Assembly: GCA_900696465.1 (NCBI GenBank)
Contig: CAADGE010000048.1
Location: 310,001-374,000 of the forward strand
DNA: 64,000 nucleotides
Source: an uncultured Planctomycetota bacterium
Lineage (GTDB): Bacteria; Planctomycetota; Phycisphaerae; UBA1845; UTPLA1
Direction of reading: 5' to 3'
Both the position numbers and the translations under genes were made by a program. This document shows positions 16,780 to 24,739 of the stretch, in pieces. How positions within the stretch are numbered: the first letter of the stretch is position 1; each line of letters begins with the position of its first letter. Under the pieces are notes generated by a model. That model did no database searches and was not told the origin of the DNA. It saw only the letters and a list, made by a program, of their open reading frames with translations.

Positions 16780-19077
16780 ATGAATCCGAAAACAACCATC
16801 GGTCTGGTGATTGCCCTGATCCTTGCCGTTTTCGGCGTCTGGTGGGCACAGTCCTCGAGTTTGTCTGAGCAGGACAAGTCCACCGAGGCGACGCGGCTGC
16901 TTTTCGACCCACCCCTGGGTGAAGTGCAGGTGTTTGAACTGGTTGTGACCTCCAGCGGTCAGGCCCTGCGCTTTGAACAGGAAGAGGCAACGGCCGATGT
17001 CGGCACCGCCAAACAGTGGAAAATGACGTCGCCGATTACCGGTCCGGCCGAGCAGCATCTTGTGCTCAGTGACGTCGACCGCATCAAGCGGCAGGAGTAC
17101 GTCAAGGCATACGGCCCGAATGATCCCGACCGACCCGGCGATGAAATGACCTCGCTCAAGAATCCGCTCCGCATCGTGAAACTCAAGGATGTCGAAGGTA
17201 AAACCCACGTGTTGCGGATCGGCGCGACCCAGCGGCTTTCCAGCCATACCTATGTCCAGAAGGAGGGCGATGAGACCATCTATCTCGCCAAGGCCGACCT
17301 GAACGCCGAGCTGAAAAACGGCCTGTCAGATTACCGCGGCAAGCGGGTCATGGTCTTTCCGCAGGCCGAAGCGGTCCGCATAGAAGCAGAGGGGGAACCG
17401 CGCTATACGCTCGTCAAAAGCGGAACACGGTGGCTGGTCGAACAGCCGCAGAAGGCCCGAGCCGACAGCGGCAAGGTCAGCAGTCTGCTCTCCACCCTGG
17501 CCAACGTGAACGCCGAGAAATTTGTCGATGAGAACCCGGCTACCCTGCGACCCTACGGCCTCGATCAGCCCCGCTGCGCAATCACGATCACGACCGAGAC
17601 CCGTGTGCCGCGCGAAATGCCAGCAACGACGCAGACGCAGCCGACAGAGCCGGAGTTCGACGTGCGCACCAGTAACTTCCGACTGCTCATCGGCGCTACG
17701 GTCGAAGAGAGCACCTTTGCCAAGCTGGCTGATCCTGCATCGACTGCCGTCTTTCAGATTCCCCTTGCGACGACTCGCCAGTTGATGCAATCCATCGACG
17801 AGCTGCGCGATCGCAAGATCGCGGACATCGGCGCAGCGCGCGCCCAGAAGGTTATGCTGCGCAGCGCTGCCGGCGAAGTGCAACTGACCAGCGAGAATAA
17901 CACATGGAGAATTACCGCGGGTTTGCCCGCCGAAGACGCCCCTGCGGCTGAGTTTGCGGCGGTCGACGATGTGATCAAGGCCGTACGAAACATGACGGCT
18001 GTCGGTTTCGAGTCTGCCGAACTTCCGACCTACGGCTTTGCAAATCCCCGCGCCGTCGTGGAAATGGAGTTTGAAGGCACGGTCGAACCGGCTCGCCTTA
18101 TCTTCGGCAGTCAGACGCCCAGCGGAACCGGTCTGTACGTCCGAAACGATCGAGAGAACTTCGTGGCCGTCGTAAAGGCCGATTCTGCTGACGCCTTCAC
18201 GGTAAGCGCCGCGTCCTTCCTCCCGCGGGAGATGCTCCGTCTCGATTCATCACAGATCTCACGGCTTGAATTGACGTTCCCCGAGTGGAGCTGCGCCGTC
18301 GCGAAGGAGGACGGCGTCTGGCGATTCGTCGAACCCGTGCAGGGCACGGCGGAGAGCCAGGCCGTCAGCAACATCGTGCAGGATGTCAGCATGTTGCGCG
18401 GACGAAAGGTGGTGGCCCTTGCGGCGGACGCGGCGAAGTATGGCCTCGATAAACCGATCCTCAACCTGTCCGTCACGGTGCAGTCACCACCACCGGCACC
18501 GGCTGAAGGCGAAGAATCGCAGATGCCTCCGCCGCCCGTGGTGCATCGACTCAAAGTGACCCGGCAGGGCGAGCACGTGCTTGCCATGCTGGAGGGAGGC
18601 AAGACCATCTGTGAGATCGACCCGAAGGTGCTTGACGATCTCAAGGCAGAATTGCTCGACCGCCGCGTAACGACGCTTGACCCCTCAAGTGCGCGACGCT
18701 TGCAGTTGACCGGCCCTTCGGCAATGACTTTTCAGCGCGAAGGGGATACCTGGCGCCTCGCCGGCGAACCGACCTTCGCAGTGGATGCCGCAAAAGTCAC
18801 CCGCGTATTCGAATCGCTCCGCGATCTGCGTGCCGATCGTTACGTACGTTACCGCGGTGCAGACCTCAAGGAATACGGACTCGACGCTCCTGCCATCAGC
18901 GTCACCGCCGAAACGGAAGACGGTACCGTGACGACGTTAATGATCTCAGCCCGCGGGCCGAAGGATGGCGAGCGCTTTGCAGCCGTCGCCTCGCAGGCGG
19001 GCAGAGTCTTCGTCATCGGCGAGGATGATCTGGCGAACTTTTCGCTCACGGTGGCGGATTTTCAGCGTCCGGGTTAA
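16780..19077 (+). CDS. DUF4340 repeat protein, partner of the Gld-type ABC cluster
   Basis: A 765-residue protein with an N-terminal membrane anchor (about residues 6-24) and a long extracytoplasmic region of repeated DUF4340-like units. Each has a 'W.l..P....A....V......l..l....v' rhythm; examples are KQWKMTSPITGPAE, TRWLVEQPQKARAD, NTWRITAGLPAEDA, GVWRFVEPVQGTAE and DTWRLAGEPTFAVD. This gives about five W-centred repeats. DUF4340 proteins regularly follow gldG and probably form an envelope complex with it. The gap from gldG is 99 bases. No catalytic motif is seen. Confidence 0.85.
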   Translation: MNPKTTIGLVIALILAVFGVWWAQSSSLSEQDKSTEATRLLFDPPLGEVQVFELVVTSSGQALRFEQEEATADVGTAKQWKMTSPITGPAEQHLVLSDVDRIKRQEYVKAYGPNDPDRPGDEMTSLKNPLRIVKLKDVEGKTHVLRIGATQRLSSHTYVQKEGDETIYLAKADLNAELKNGLSDYRGKRVMVFPQAEAVRIEAEGEPRYTLVKSGTRWLVEQPQKARADSGKVSSLLSTLANVNAEKFVDENPATLRPYGLDQPRCAITITTETRVPREMPATTQTQPTEPEFDVRTSNFRLLIGATVEESTFAKLADPASTAVFQIPLATTRQLMQSIDELRDRKIADIGAARAQKVMLRSAAGEVQLTSENNTWRITAGLPAEDAPAAEFAAVDDVIKAVRNMTAVGFESAELPTYGFANPRAVVEMEFEGTVEPARLIFGSQTPSGTGLYVRNDRENFVAVVKADSADAFTVSAASFLPREMLRLDSSQISRLELTFPEWSCAVAKEDGVWRFVEPVQGTAESQAVSNIVQDVSMLRGRKVVALAADAAKYGLDKPILNLSVTVQSPPPAPAEGEESQMPPPPVVHRLKVTRQGEHVLAMLEGGKTICEIDPKVLDDLKAELLDRRVTTLDPSSARRLQLTGPSAMTFQREGDTWRLAGEPTFAVDAAKVTRVFESLRDLRADRYVRYRGADLKEYGLDAPAISVTAETEDGTVTTLMISARGPKDGERFAAVASQAGRVFVIGEDDLANFSLTVADFQRPG

Positions 19078-19206
19078 TCTGATCTTCACAGAGAGCACAG
19101 GACGGGCAGTGAAGCCCGCACCAGGCGCCGATGCCGCATTGCGTCGTCGCACGAAACAACCACATACAATCGGACATCGGCACGGCGCCGGTGAAGCGAG
19201 GCGTTC

Positions 19207-19974
19207 ATGCGAATCGAGAGCGGCCCGACCGGCGAACGAAAAGTCCGCACTTCGCTGCTGTTTCTCATGGTGGCGATCTTCTCGGCGTGGTTCGCCTACG
19301 ACGGCTGGATCGGCTATCCCAAGTCCAACTACAAGGAGCATATCGGCCAGCTCTCCCGTGAAGAGCGTGAGGCCGTTGGCGACTTGCCGGTTTACCCCAC
19401 GGTCACGCAGGCCCGCTGGGAATCCGGCCATAAGGCCATCAAAGAAAAGTCGCCGTCCGAGCGCCGTGCCGCATTGGAGCAACTTTTTGAGGCCCCACCG
19501 TCTTACGAGAATGCAGAAGCCCTCTACTACTTCGGCCCGGCGTATCGTGTGAAAGCAACGCTCCGCGACGGGCAGCCCGTCGAGCCGCTGGTTGGTTCTG
19601 CCGCCACCAAGTCGGAAACCTCCATTCAGTGGCAATTGTATCTTGCGGCCGCGCTGGCTGTTCTTTCTGTGTATCTGCTCTGGTTTGTGATCGGCGTGGT
19701 TCGCACGCATGCCGTGCTGGATGACAGCGGCCTGACATTCAATGGCCGCGGACCCATTGCCTGGGATCAGATGAAGCGACTCGACATCTCCCGCTTCAAC
19801 GAGAAGGGATGGGTCGATCTCTACTACGATGTCAACGGCGCGGAAGAAAAATTGCGCCTCGATGAATACCATCTCGCGCTTTTTGACGACATCATCGACG
19901 AAATCTGCGTCCGCAAGGGCTTTGAGAACCCGCTGCCGATGGATGACAAATCCGCAGAATCCGAAAAGGCGTGA
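19207..19974 (+). CDS. Membrane protein with two transmembrane segments, hypothetical
   Basis: A 255-residue protein. TM1 is at about residues 17-33 and TM2 at about 141-165. An extracytoplasmic helical part of about 105 residues lies between them, and a C-terminal cytoplasmic domain of about 85 residues has alternating strands (VLDDSGLTFNGRGPIAWDQM, WVDLYYDV) like a bacterial PH-type domain. It is the last plus-strand gene of the Gld/DUF4340 run and probably belongs to it. The TGA stop directly abuts the stop of the convergent bactofilin gene inside a 12-base palindrome. Confidence 0.65.
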   Translation: MRIESGPTGERKVRTSLLFLMVAIFSAWFAYDGWIGYPKSNYKEHIGQLSREEREAVGDLPVYPTVTQARWESGHKAIKEKSPSERRAALEQLFEAPPSYENAEALYYFGPAYRVKATLRDGQPVEPLVGSAATKSETSIQWQLYLAAALAVLSVYLLWFVIGVVRTHAVLDDSGLTFNGRGPIAWDQMKRLDISRFNEKGWVDLYYDVNGAEEKLRLDEYHLALFDDIIDEICVRKGFENPLPMDDKSAESEKA

Positions 19975-19980
19975 TCACGC
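19969..19980. repeat. 12-base perfect palindrome holding two convergent stop codons
   Basis: GCGTGATCACGC is its own reverse complement. It contains the TGA of the plus-strand gene (19972-19974) and the TGA of the minus-strand gene (19975-19977), back to back with no spacer. Confidence 0.8.
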
Positions 19981-20496
19981 ACCGGGCGGAGGCCGAAGCG
20001 GCATCGGGCGAATTCCAGCAGTGCTCGGTTCACTTACTTCCTGCACGACGACTGCTGGCTGCTCCTCAGCGTCGATTGTCAATACTTCCGAAGGTGTCGT
20101 GCGGTCGGTAGGCGCATTGTTTGCAAGCCGCTCGAAACGTCCCTGCATGATGCCGCCGTCGCGTACCACCAGCTTGGGGGCATGCACATCCCCGACGACC
20201 TGACCGGTCGGCCCGATCTCCACATACTCGCTTGCATGCACCAGTCCCTTGATTCGACCGTGGATCAGAATGCGATTGCCGACCAGCTCCAGATTCAGGC
20301 GAGCCGTTGCTTCAACGAGAATATCACCCGCCGTCGCCAGGCGCTTGCCGGGATGCGAGCCCACGATCCGCAGATCTTCCAGCGTCACGCGTGTGTGGCA
20401 GTGGGGGCAGAAGACGGAGAGCGCCCGTGCCGTGACGCGCATCATGCCCCGGCAATGACAGCAGCGGGCGATCTTGGTGTTCGTCGATGTGGACAT
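19975..20496 (-). CDS. Bactofilin-like polymer-forming protein with N-terminal zinc ribbon
   Basis: A 173-residue protein. The N-terminal 45 residues form a zinc ribbon (CCHCRG, then CPHCHT). A right-handed beta-helix of the bactofilin (polymer-forming cytoskeletal) family follows, with repeated hydrophobic strands such as AGDILVEATARL, NRILIHGRIKGLV, EYVEIGPTGQVVGDV and APKLVVRDGGIMQG. Bactofilins assemble nucleotide-free filaments that organise envelope and cell shape; the ribbon is an unusual addition that could bind nucleic acid or protein. The ATG at 20496 was chosen because GAGAAC precedes it and the residues upstream are non-conserved. The C-terminal tail is Pro/Glu rich. Confidence 0.82.
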   Translation of the reverse strand: MSTSTNTKIARCCHCRGMMRVTARALSVFCPHCHTRVTLEDLRIVGSHPGKRLATAGDILVEATARLNLELVGNRILIHGRIKGLVHASEYVEIGPTGQVVGDVHAPKLVVRDGGIMQGRFERLANNAPTDRTTPSEVLTIDAEEQPAVVVQEVSEPSTAGIRPMPLRPPPGA

Positions 20497-20977
20497 CGTT
20501 CTCTTCGTTCGCTGGCCCCGATATCGGCTGTCGCAATCAGACCGCAAGACACCATGGAAAATGCCTCTTTGCGGCATGTCGTGTACCCCGTCAAGAGTGA
20601 GAATCGCTGCCCGGACTCGCGGCCGATTCTCAATATCCGAGCTACGATCTCCTGGACGAGTTCCGAACTCCTCCCGCCGGTTTGTCGTTTAGATGAAGGT
20701 GCAGGGCGTTTTTCCGAGTCTTCCGAGTGCGACTGCTACAGGAAAGATGATGTCGCCTGAGCGGACAAGCGAATCGTTGCAATCGATACAGTCTTCCTGA
20801 TTGAACAGATTACGTGCCTGTGAGTTCGGAAAATGTTTTATGTTCACTTCCTGCCGCATTCGTTTTATAAAGTATTTTTGGCAAAGACTTTAACTATTCA
20901 CTTGGCCCTCTGATATGTCTCCGATTCGCTGTTTATTCTTGATTTAGGACCTCCAACCCTTTAACATAGCCCCTCTT
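20497..20977. other. Divergent intergenic region between bactofilin and folC
   Basis: About 480 bases with no supportable gene. The stretch 20760-20960 is markedly AT-richer than its surroundings and is the probable control region of both divergent genes. It includes the folC promoter candidate at 20939-20967. Confidence 0.6.
20939..20967 (+). promoter_or_regulatory. Putative folC promoter, near-leaderless
   Basis: TTGATT (20939-20944) and TAACAT (20962-20967) are spaced 17 bases. The predicted start near 20973-20976 is only a few bases from the folC ATG at 20978, and no purine-rich ribosome site precedes that ATG. Confidence 0.45.
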
Positions 20978-22534
20978 ATGGCACGAACAGCTACGAATCT
21001 CAAGAAGCGAAAGGCCCGGCCCAAGAAGGCGTCCGGCGCGAAGGCAGACCCCGCGCACGTCAAGCGTCCTTCAAACGGCTCTGTGAAAAAAAGCACGAAG
21101 TCGAACGATCGCGTCAGCCAGAACCTCAAATCGCTTCGTTCTTCGATTCGAACCTACCGGCAGGCGATCGACTTCCTCAACTCGCAGGTCAATTACGAAC
21201 GCCGCCCGCCACTCTCGGCAGCCCGGGCACGCGGCGTCTACACCCTCGCGCGCATCAAGCGGCTGCTGGCCGATATGGGTAATCCGCAGAAGGCCTTTCG
21301 CTGCGTGCACATCGCCGGCACCAAGGGCAAGGGCTCCACGGCAACCATGCTGGCCGCCATGTTGCAGAACAACGGCTTGCGCGTCGGGCTCTATACCTCT
21401 CCGCACATCAACCACGTGCGCGAGCGGATCATGGTCAACGGTGACATGATTTCCGAGGGCAGTCTGGCCAAATTGATGGCCCAGGTTGCCGCGATTGTCG
21501 GCCGCTACAAGTCCGATTCGCCCAGCTACTTTGAGATACTCACGGCCGTCGCCTTTCAATACTTCAAAGACAAGAAGGTCGATATCGCCGTCATTGAGGT
21601 CGGCCTCGGCGGCCGCTTCGATGCCACCAACGTCGTTCGCCCTGAGGTCTGCGGCATCACCAGCATCAGCATGGACCACATGGCCCAGCTCGGCGATCAG
21701 ATCGAGCAGATCGCCGAAGAAAAGGCCGGCATCTTCAAGGAAAAGATACCGATCGTCAGCGCGCCGCAGGCCCGCTCCGTCAAGCTCACTCTCAAAAAAG
21801 CCGCCGAGCGCGTCGGCGCGCCGATCTTCTTCGCCGGCAATGAGCCCGGCGATCAGATCGAGTTCAGCTACCGGTTCGAGTCTTCACGCATCGCCGGCCC
21901 GCAGGCCCGCATCTGCGTCGCCACGGACACGAGCCATTTCGATCATCTGGCCGTGCCGCTCGTCGGTGAGCATCAAGCCATTAACTGCGGCGTAGCAATC
22001 GGCATACTGGATCAGCTCAAGGGTCGCGGTTTCGCCATCGACGATGAGGCCTCGATCGCCGGTCTGGCCAAGGTGCGCCTGCCCGGTCGCATGGAGCTCA
22101 TCTGCAGCCAGCCGCGTGTTCTGGTGGATGTCGCTCATAACGCTGCCAGCATTGAGGCCCTCATGCGGGCCATCGGTCAGAATGTCTCCTGCGAGACGAT
22201 GGTCGTCATCTTCGGCTGCTGCAGCGACAAGGACGTGCTCGGCATGCTGCGGCAGGTCCAGCTCGGTGCCGACAAGATCATCTTCACGCGGATCAACTCG
22301 CCGCGCAGTGCGGACCCCGCCGATCTCGCCGCGCAGTTTGCGGAAGTCAGCGGCAACAGCCGCATGGCCCAGGTGGCCCGCAGTCTCGAGGAAGCTCTCG
22401 AGATCGCCCAGAAGGCCATTAACCGCGAGGACCTCATCTGCATCACGGGTTCGTTTTATCTCGTGAGCGAGGCGAAAGCGCTTTTCGCAGGTCATCCTCA
22501 TCGCGTGGAGTCCACGCCGACGGGTACGATCTAG
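20978..22534 (+). CDS. folC: Bifunctional dihydrofolate/folylpolyglutamate synthase with basic N-terminal extension
   Basis: A 518-residue Mur-ligase-family enzyme that adds glutamate to dihydropteroate and reduced folates. The ATP loop is GTKGKGSTATM (about residues 113-123), followed by YTSPHINHVRERI and the VGLGGRFDATNVV metal/nucleotide block; the C-terminal domain contains LVDVAHNAASIEAL. The catalytic part starts near residue 58. The first 57 residues are an extra Lys/Arg/Ser-rich, low-complexity segment not seen in usual FolC proteins. The ATG at 20978 is the only early start. The 3' end overlaps the convergent membrane-protein gene by 92 bases. Confidence 0.92.
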   Translation: MARTATNLKKRKARPKKASGAKADPAHVKRPSNGSVKKSTKSNDRVSQNLKSLRSSIRTYRQAIDFLNSQVNYERRPPLSAARARGVYTLARIKRLLADMGNPQKAFRCVHIAGTKGKGSTATMLAAMLQNNGLRVGLYTSPHINHVRERIMVNGDMISEGSLAKLMAQVAAIVGRYKSDSPSYFEILTAVAFQYFKDKKVDIAVIEVGLGGRFDATNVVRPEVCGITSISMDHMAQLGDQIEQIAEEKAGIFKEKIPIVSAPQARSVKLTLKKAAERVGAPIFFAGNEPGDQIEFSYRFESSRIAGPQARICVATDTSHFDHLAVPLVGEHQAINCGVAIGILDQLKGRGFAIDDEASIAGLAKVRLPGRMELICSQPRVLVDVAHNAASIEALMRAIGQNVSCETMVVIFGCCSDKDVLGMLRQVQLGADKIIFTRINSPRSADPADLAAQFAEVSGNSRMAQVARSLEEALEIAQKAINREDLICITGSFYLVSEAKALFAGHPHRVESTPTGTI

Positions 22535-23048
22535 GGCCCGGCGGGTGCGCCCGCATCTGCTGGTGGCTCACGCCCGCCAGCAGGAAAAGCACCGTCCACA
22601 CCACCGCCATGATCCCCGGCAGGGCCACGCGCGTCACCGCTCCCGGTAAGACGAAAATCGCCGCCCCCAGATAGGCCCAGAAAAAAACGGCGACGGCCAG
22701 TGTCATCCACTTGGCACATGACGCGCTTAACGGGCGATCGTGTTGCAGGCCCAGGCCGAGCGCTGCCAGTGCCAGCCCGCCGACGAAGTTGATGACGACG
22801 CCGGCCATGGCCCAGTGCTGATGCGGCGCGGCGTCGGTTCGCAGCTCTACCACTTGACGATCTTGGTCGAGCGGTCGCACTTCGTCCTGTATCCGCCCGG
22901 CAAACGACCACCAGCAGCATGCGCCGAGTGCCAGCACCATGCCCACGCCCTGATAGATGAAACCGGTCGCGTGACAAAACGCCCGCGGCGACGGTCCGCT
23001 GGCAATCTCACTTTTTGTATTTGCTTCTGATGGCGGGGGATCATTCAT
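22443..23048 (-). CDS. Membrane protein, hypothetical (four TM segments)
   Basis: A 201-residue protein with about four hydrophobic helices (near residues 34-50, 80-98, 113-133 and 138-158), a soluble loop after the first helix and a basic hydrophilic C-terminal tail (about 165-201). I do not recognise the family. The ATG at 23048 was taken as start; a GTG nine bases earlier with GGGAA before it is an alternative. The last 30 codons lie within folC on the opposite strand, and only the non-conserved basic tail is encoded there. Confidence 0.55.
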   Translation of the reverse strand: MNDPPPSEANTKSEIASGPSPRAFCHATGFIYQGVGMVLALGACCWWSFAGRIQDEVRPLDQDRQVVELRTDAAPHQHWAMAGVVINFVGGLALAALGLGLQHDRPLSASCAKWMTLAVAVFFWAYLGAAIFVLPGAVTRVALPGIMAVVWTVLFLLAGVSHQQMRAHPPGPRSYPSAWTPRDEDDLRKALSPRSRDKTNP

Positions 23049-23117
23049 CTCGAACACAGATTCCCATTAGAAAAGAAACGGATACCAGCAGTAAGCGTGC
23101 GACTCCAGCAGGCAGGA

Positions 23118-23900
23118 TTACTTCAAGCCCGTGAGGAATCTGGTCAGCACCTCCGCAAACGCATCCGGCTGCTCGACCGGCATCATGTGTCCGGCGTCGG
23201 GGATGACCTCGAGCCGTGAGCCGGTGATCGCCGCATGCATATCGCGATGGACATCCGGCGGGGTGATCGTGTCGTGTTCGCCGACGACGATGAGCACGGG
23301 GCAGTCGATTTTCGACAGCGTCGGCGTGGAGTCGGGCCGAGCCGCCATGGCCCGCAGGGCAGCGGCAACGCCCATCGGCTGGGTGCGCGACATGATCTCG
23401 TGCCATTCGCTTCGCAGCGATGGGGCCGCGCCGGGGGCGAATAGCTTATCGATCATCGCATCGGCCACGACCCGGCTGCCACCCTTCTCGACGGCCTGCG
23501 CCGTTTCCTCTCGCTTGGTGCGGGCCTCCTGCGTATCCGCACCGGCGCGCGTATCCGCAAGTACCAGCGCGCTGACGCGCTGCCTATGTCGCCGGAAAAA
23601 CTCGAACGCGATATACCCGCCCATGGACAACCCCACGAGCACGACCGGTCGCCGTTCACCGACGGCGTCAAGCACGGCGGCCAGATCATCCGCATAGCGC
23701 GCCATGTCCGCCGTCGGCGTCGCGCTGCTGCGGCCATGACCACGAAGATCAGGCACGATGCAGCGATATGCCGCCGAGATTCTCTCGACGGTCGGCTGCC
23801 ACATTCGCCCGGAGAGCGGGAACCCGTGGACGAACATCAGCGGCGGCCCCTGTCCGCTGGCCTCGTAGTACAGTTCGCATCCTGCTGCGCGCGTCATCAT
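23118..23900 (-). CDS. Alpha/beta-fold hydrolase
   Basis: A 260-residue hydrolase. The nucleophile elbow is GLSMGG, the acid is in VVGEHD, and the catalytic His is in DAGHMMP near the C-terminus. The oxyanion block is HGFPLSGRMW, and PDLRGHGRS follows as in epoxide-hydrolase/lactonase-type members. The substrate cannot be predicted. The start is the ATG at 23900, with GAGGTG 6 bases upstream; an extension to 23948 lacks a ribosome site. The preceding minus-strand gene starts at 24579, with its stop only 67 bases away. Confidence 0.92.
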   Translation of the reverse strand: MMTRAAGCELYYEASGQGPPLMFVHGFPLSGRMWQPTVERISAAYRCIVPDLRGHGRSSATPTADMARYADDLAAVLDAVGERRPVVLVGLSMGGYIAFEFFRRHRQRVSALVLADTRAGADTQEARTKREETAQAVEKGGSRVVADAMIDKLFAPGAAPSLRSEWHEIMSRTQPMGVAAALRAMAARPDSTPTLSKIDCPVLIVVGEHDTITPPDVHRDMHAAITGSRLEVIPDAGHMMPVEQPDAFAEVLTRFLTGLK

Positions 23901-23967
23901 GAAAGCACCTCGTAGACCCCGCAATACAACAGCCGCACCGTTGAGCAATGCGTGAGAACAGCGGTCG

Positions 23968-24579
23968 TCACTTGCTATCGCGCTTGGCCTGATTGCGGCG
24001 CCCGCGCGAGGAAACGTGGGCGTGGATCTTCGTGAAGTTGGCGTTGACCTGTCGCCCTCTGGCTCGCATAGCGCGAGTCCGCTCCGCCTTTTGTCGCAGC
24101 GGCTTACCGGTGGTCGTTGCAGCCGCGATGGCCACTACCACGGACGGTTTTCGTGCGTACCTGGTCACGATCGCTGTTGCCTCAGGTTTGCCGGTGGCCG
24201 GCTCCGTCACCTTCGCGCCGCGCTTGCGTGCGGACGCGGTCTTCTTCGTCGCGAGCACGCGGGCCTGCTCCTGCCGGTGAAGCTCCTTCAGGCGCTGCTC
24301 GAAACGCAACAGTGCCGCGGCGAAGAGTTCCTGCTTCCGGATCGTGTTCGCGTTGCTGATGACCCGGCCGACCTTCCGCGAGCGACCCTTGCCCCGCGTC
24401 TTTCGTTGCTGCGCGTGGGATAGGTCGCGAAACTTGTCACGCAGCTTCCGCGCGCGCGTGATTTTCGCCCGGAGCTGCGATTCGGTCAGCACTTCGATCC
24501 GTTTATGCGTACTCTGGTAAAGAAGCTGCCATTCCGCCGTCGTGCAGATGGCCTTGGCTTTTGAGAGATTACCGAGCAT
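23968..24579 (-). CDS. Highly basic helical protein, hypothetical
   Basis: A 203-residue protein very rich in Arg, Lys and Ala. Residues 1-75 form a coherent helical domain (LSKAKAICTTAEWQLLYQST, then ARKLRDKFRDLSHAQQR) that resembles a recurrent but uncharacterised bacterial family. Residues 105-203 are a low-complexity basic tail of the kind seen in nucleoid- or ribosome-associated proteins. An excellent AGGAGG site 6 bases before the ATG supports real translation. No enzymatic motif is present. Nucleic-acid binding is an inference from charge only. Confidence 0.7.
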   Translation of the reverse strand: MLGNLSKAKAICTTAEWQLLYQSTHKRIEVLTESQLRAKITRARKLRDKFRDLSHAQQRKTRGKGRSRKVGRVISNANTIRKQELFAAALLRFEQRLKELHRQEQARVLATKKTASARKRGAKVTEPATGKPEATAIVTRYARKPSVVVAIAAATTTGKPLRQKAERTRAMRARGRQVNANFTKIHAHVSSRGRRNQAKRDSK

Positions 24580-24739
24580 GGTCGCCTCCTGGGATTAAGC
24601 AGACATCGGGAATCCGCAGGTGCCCGATGGTGCGGGTCGACGATGTCATGATCACGTTGCGGAAGGGCAGAATATCACGGACCGCGATCAGCGGCAACTT
24701 GCGCGATGCGGATGGCCGCTGCGAGGCGATCGACGATCG

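Noticed and set aside
15460-17247. A 595-codon open frame antisense to the gldG-like and DUF4340 genes
   Set aside because: It spans two well-supported plus-strand genes and their spacer and shows no motif.
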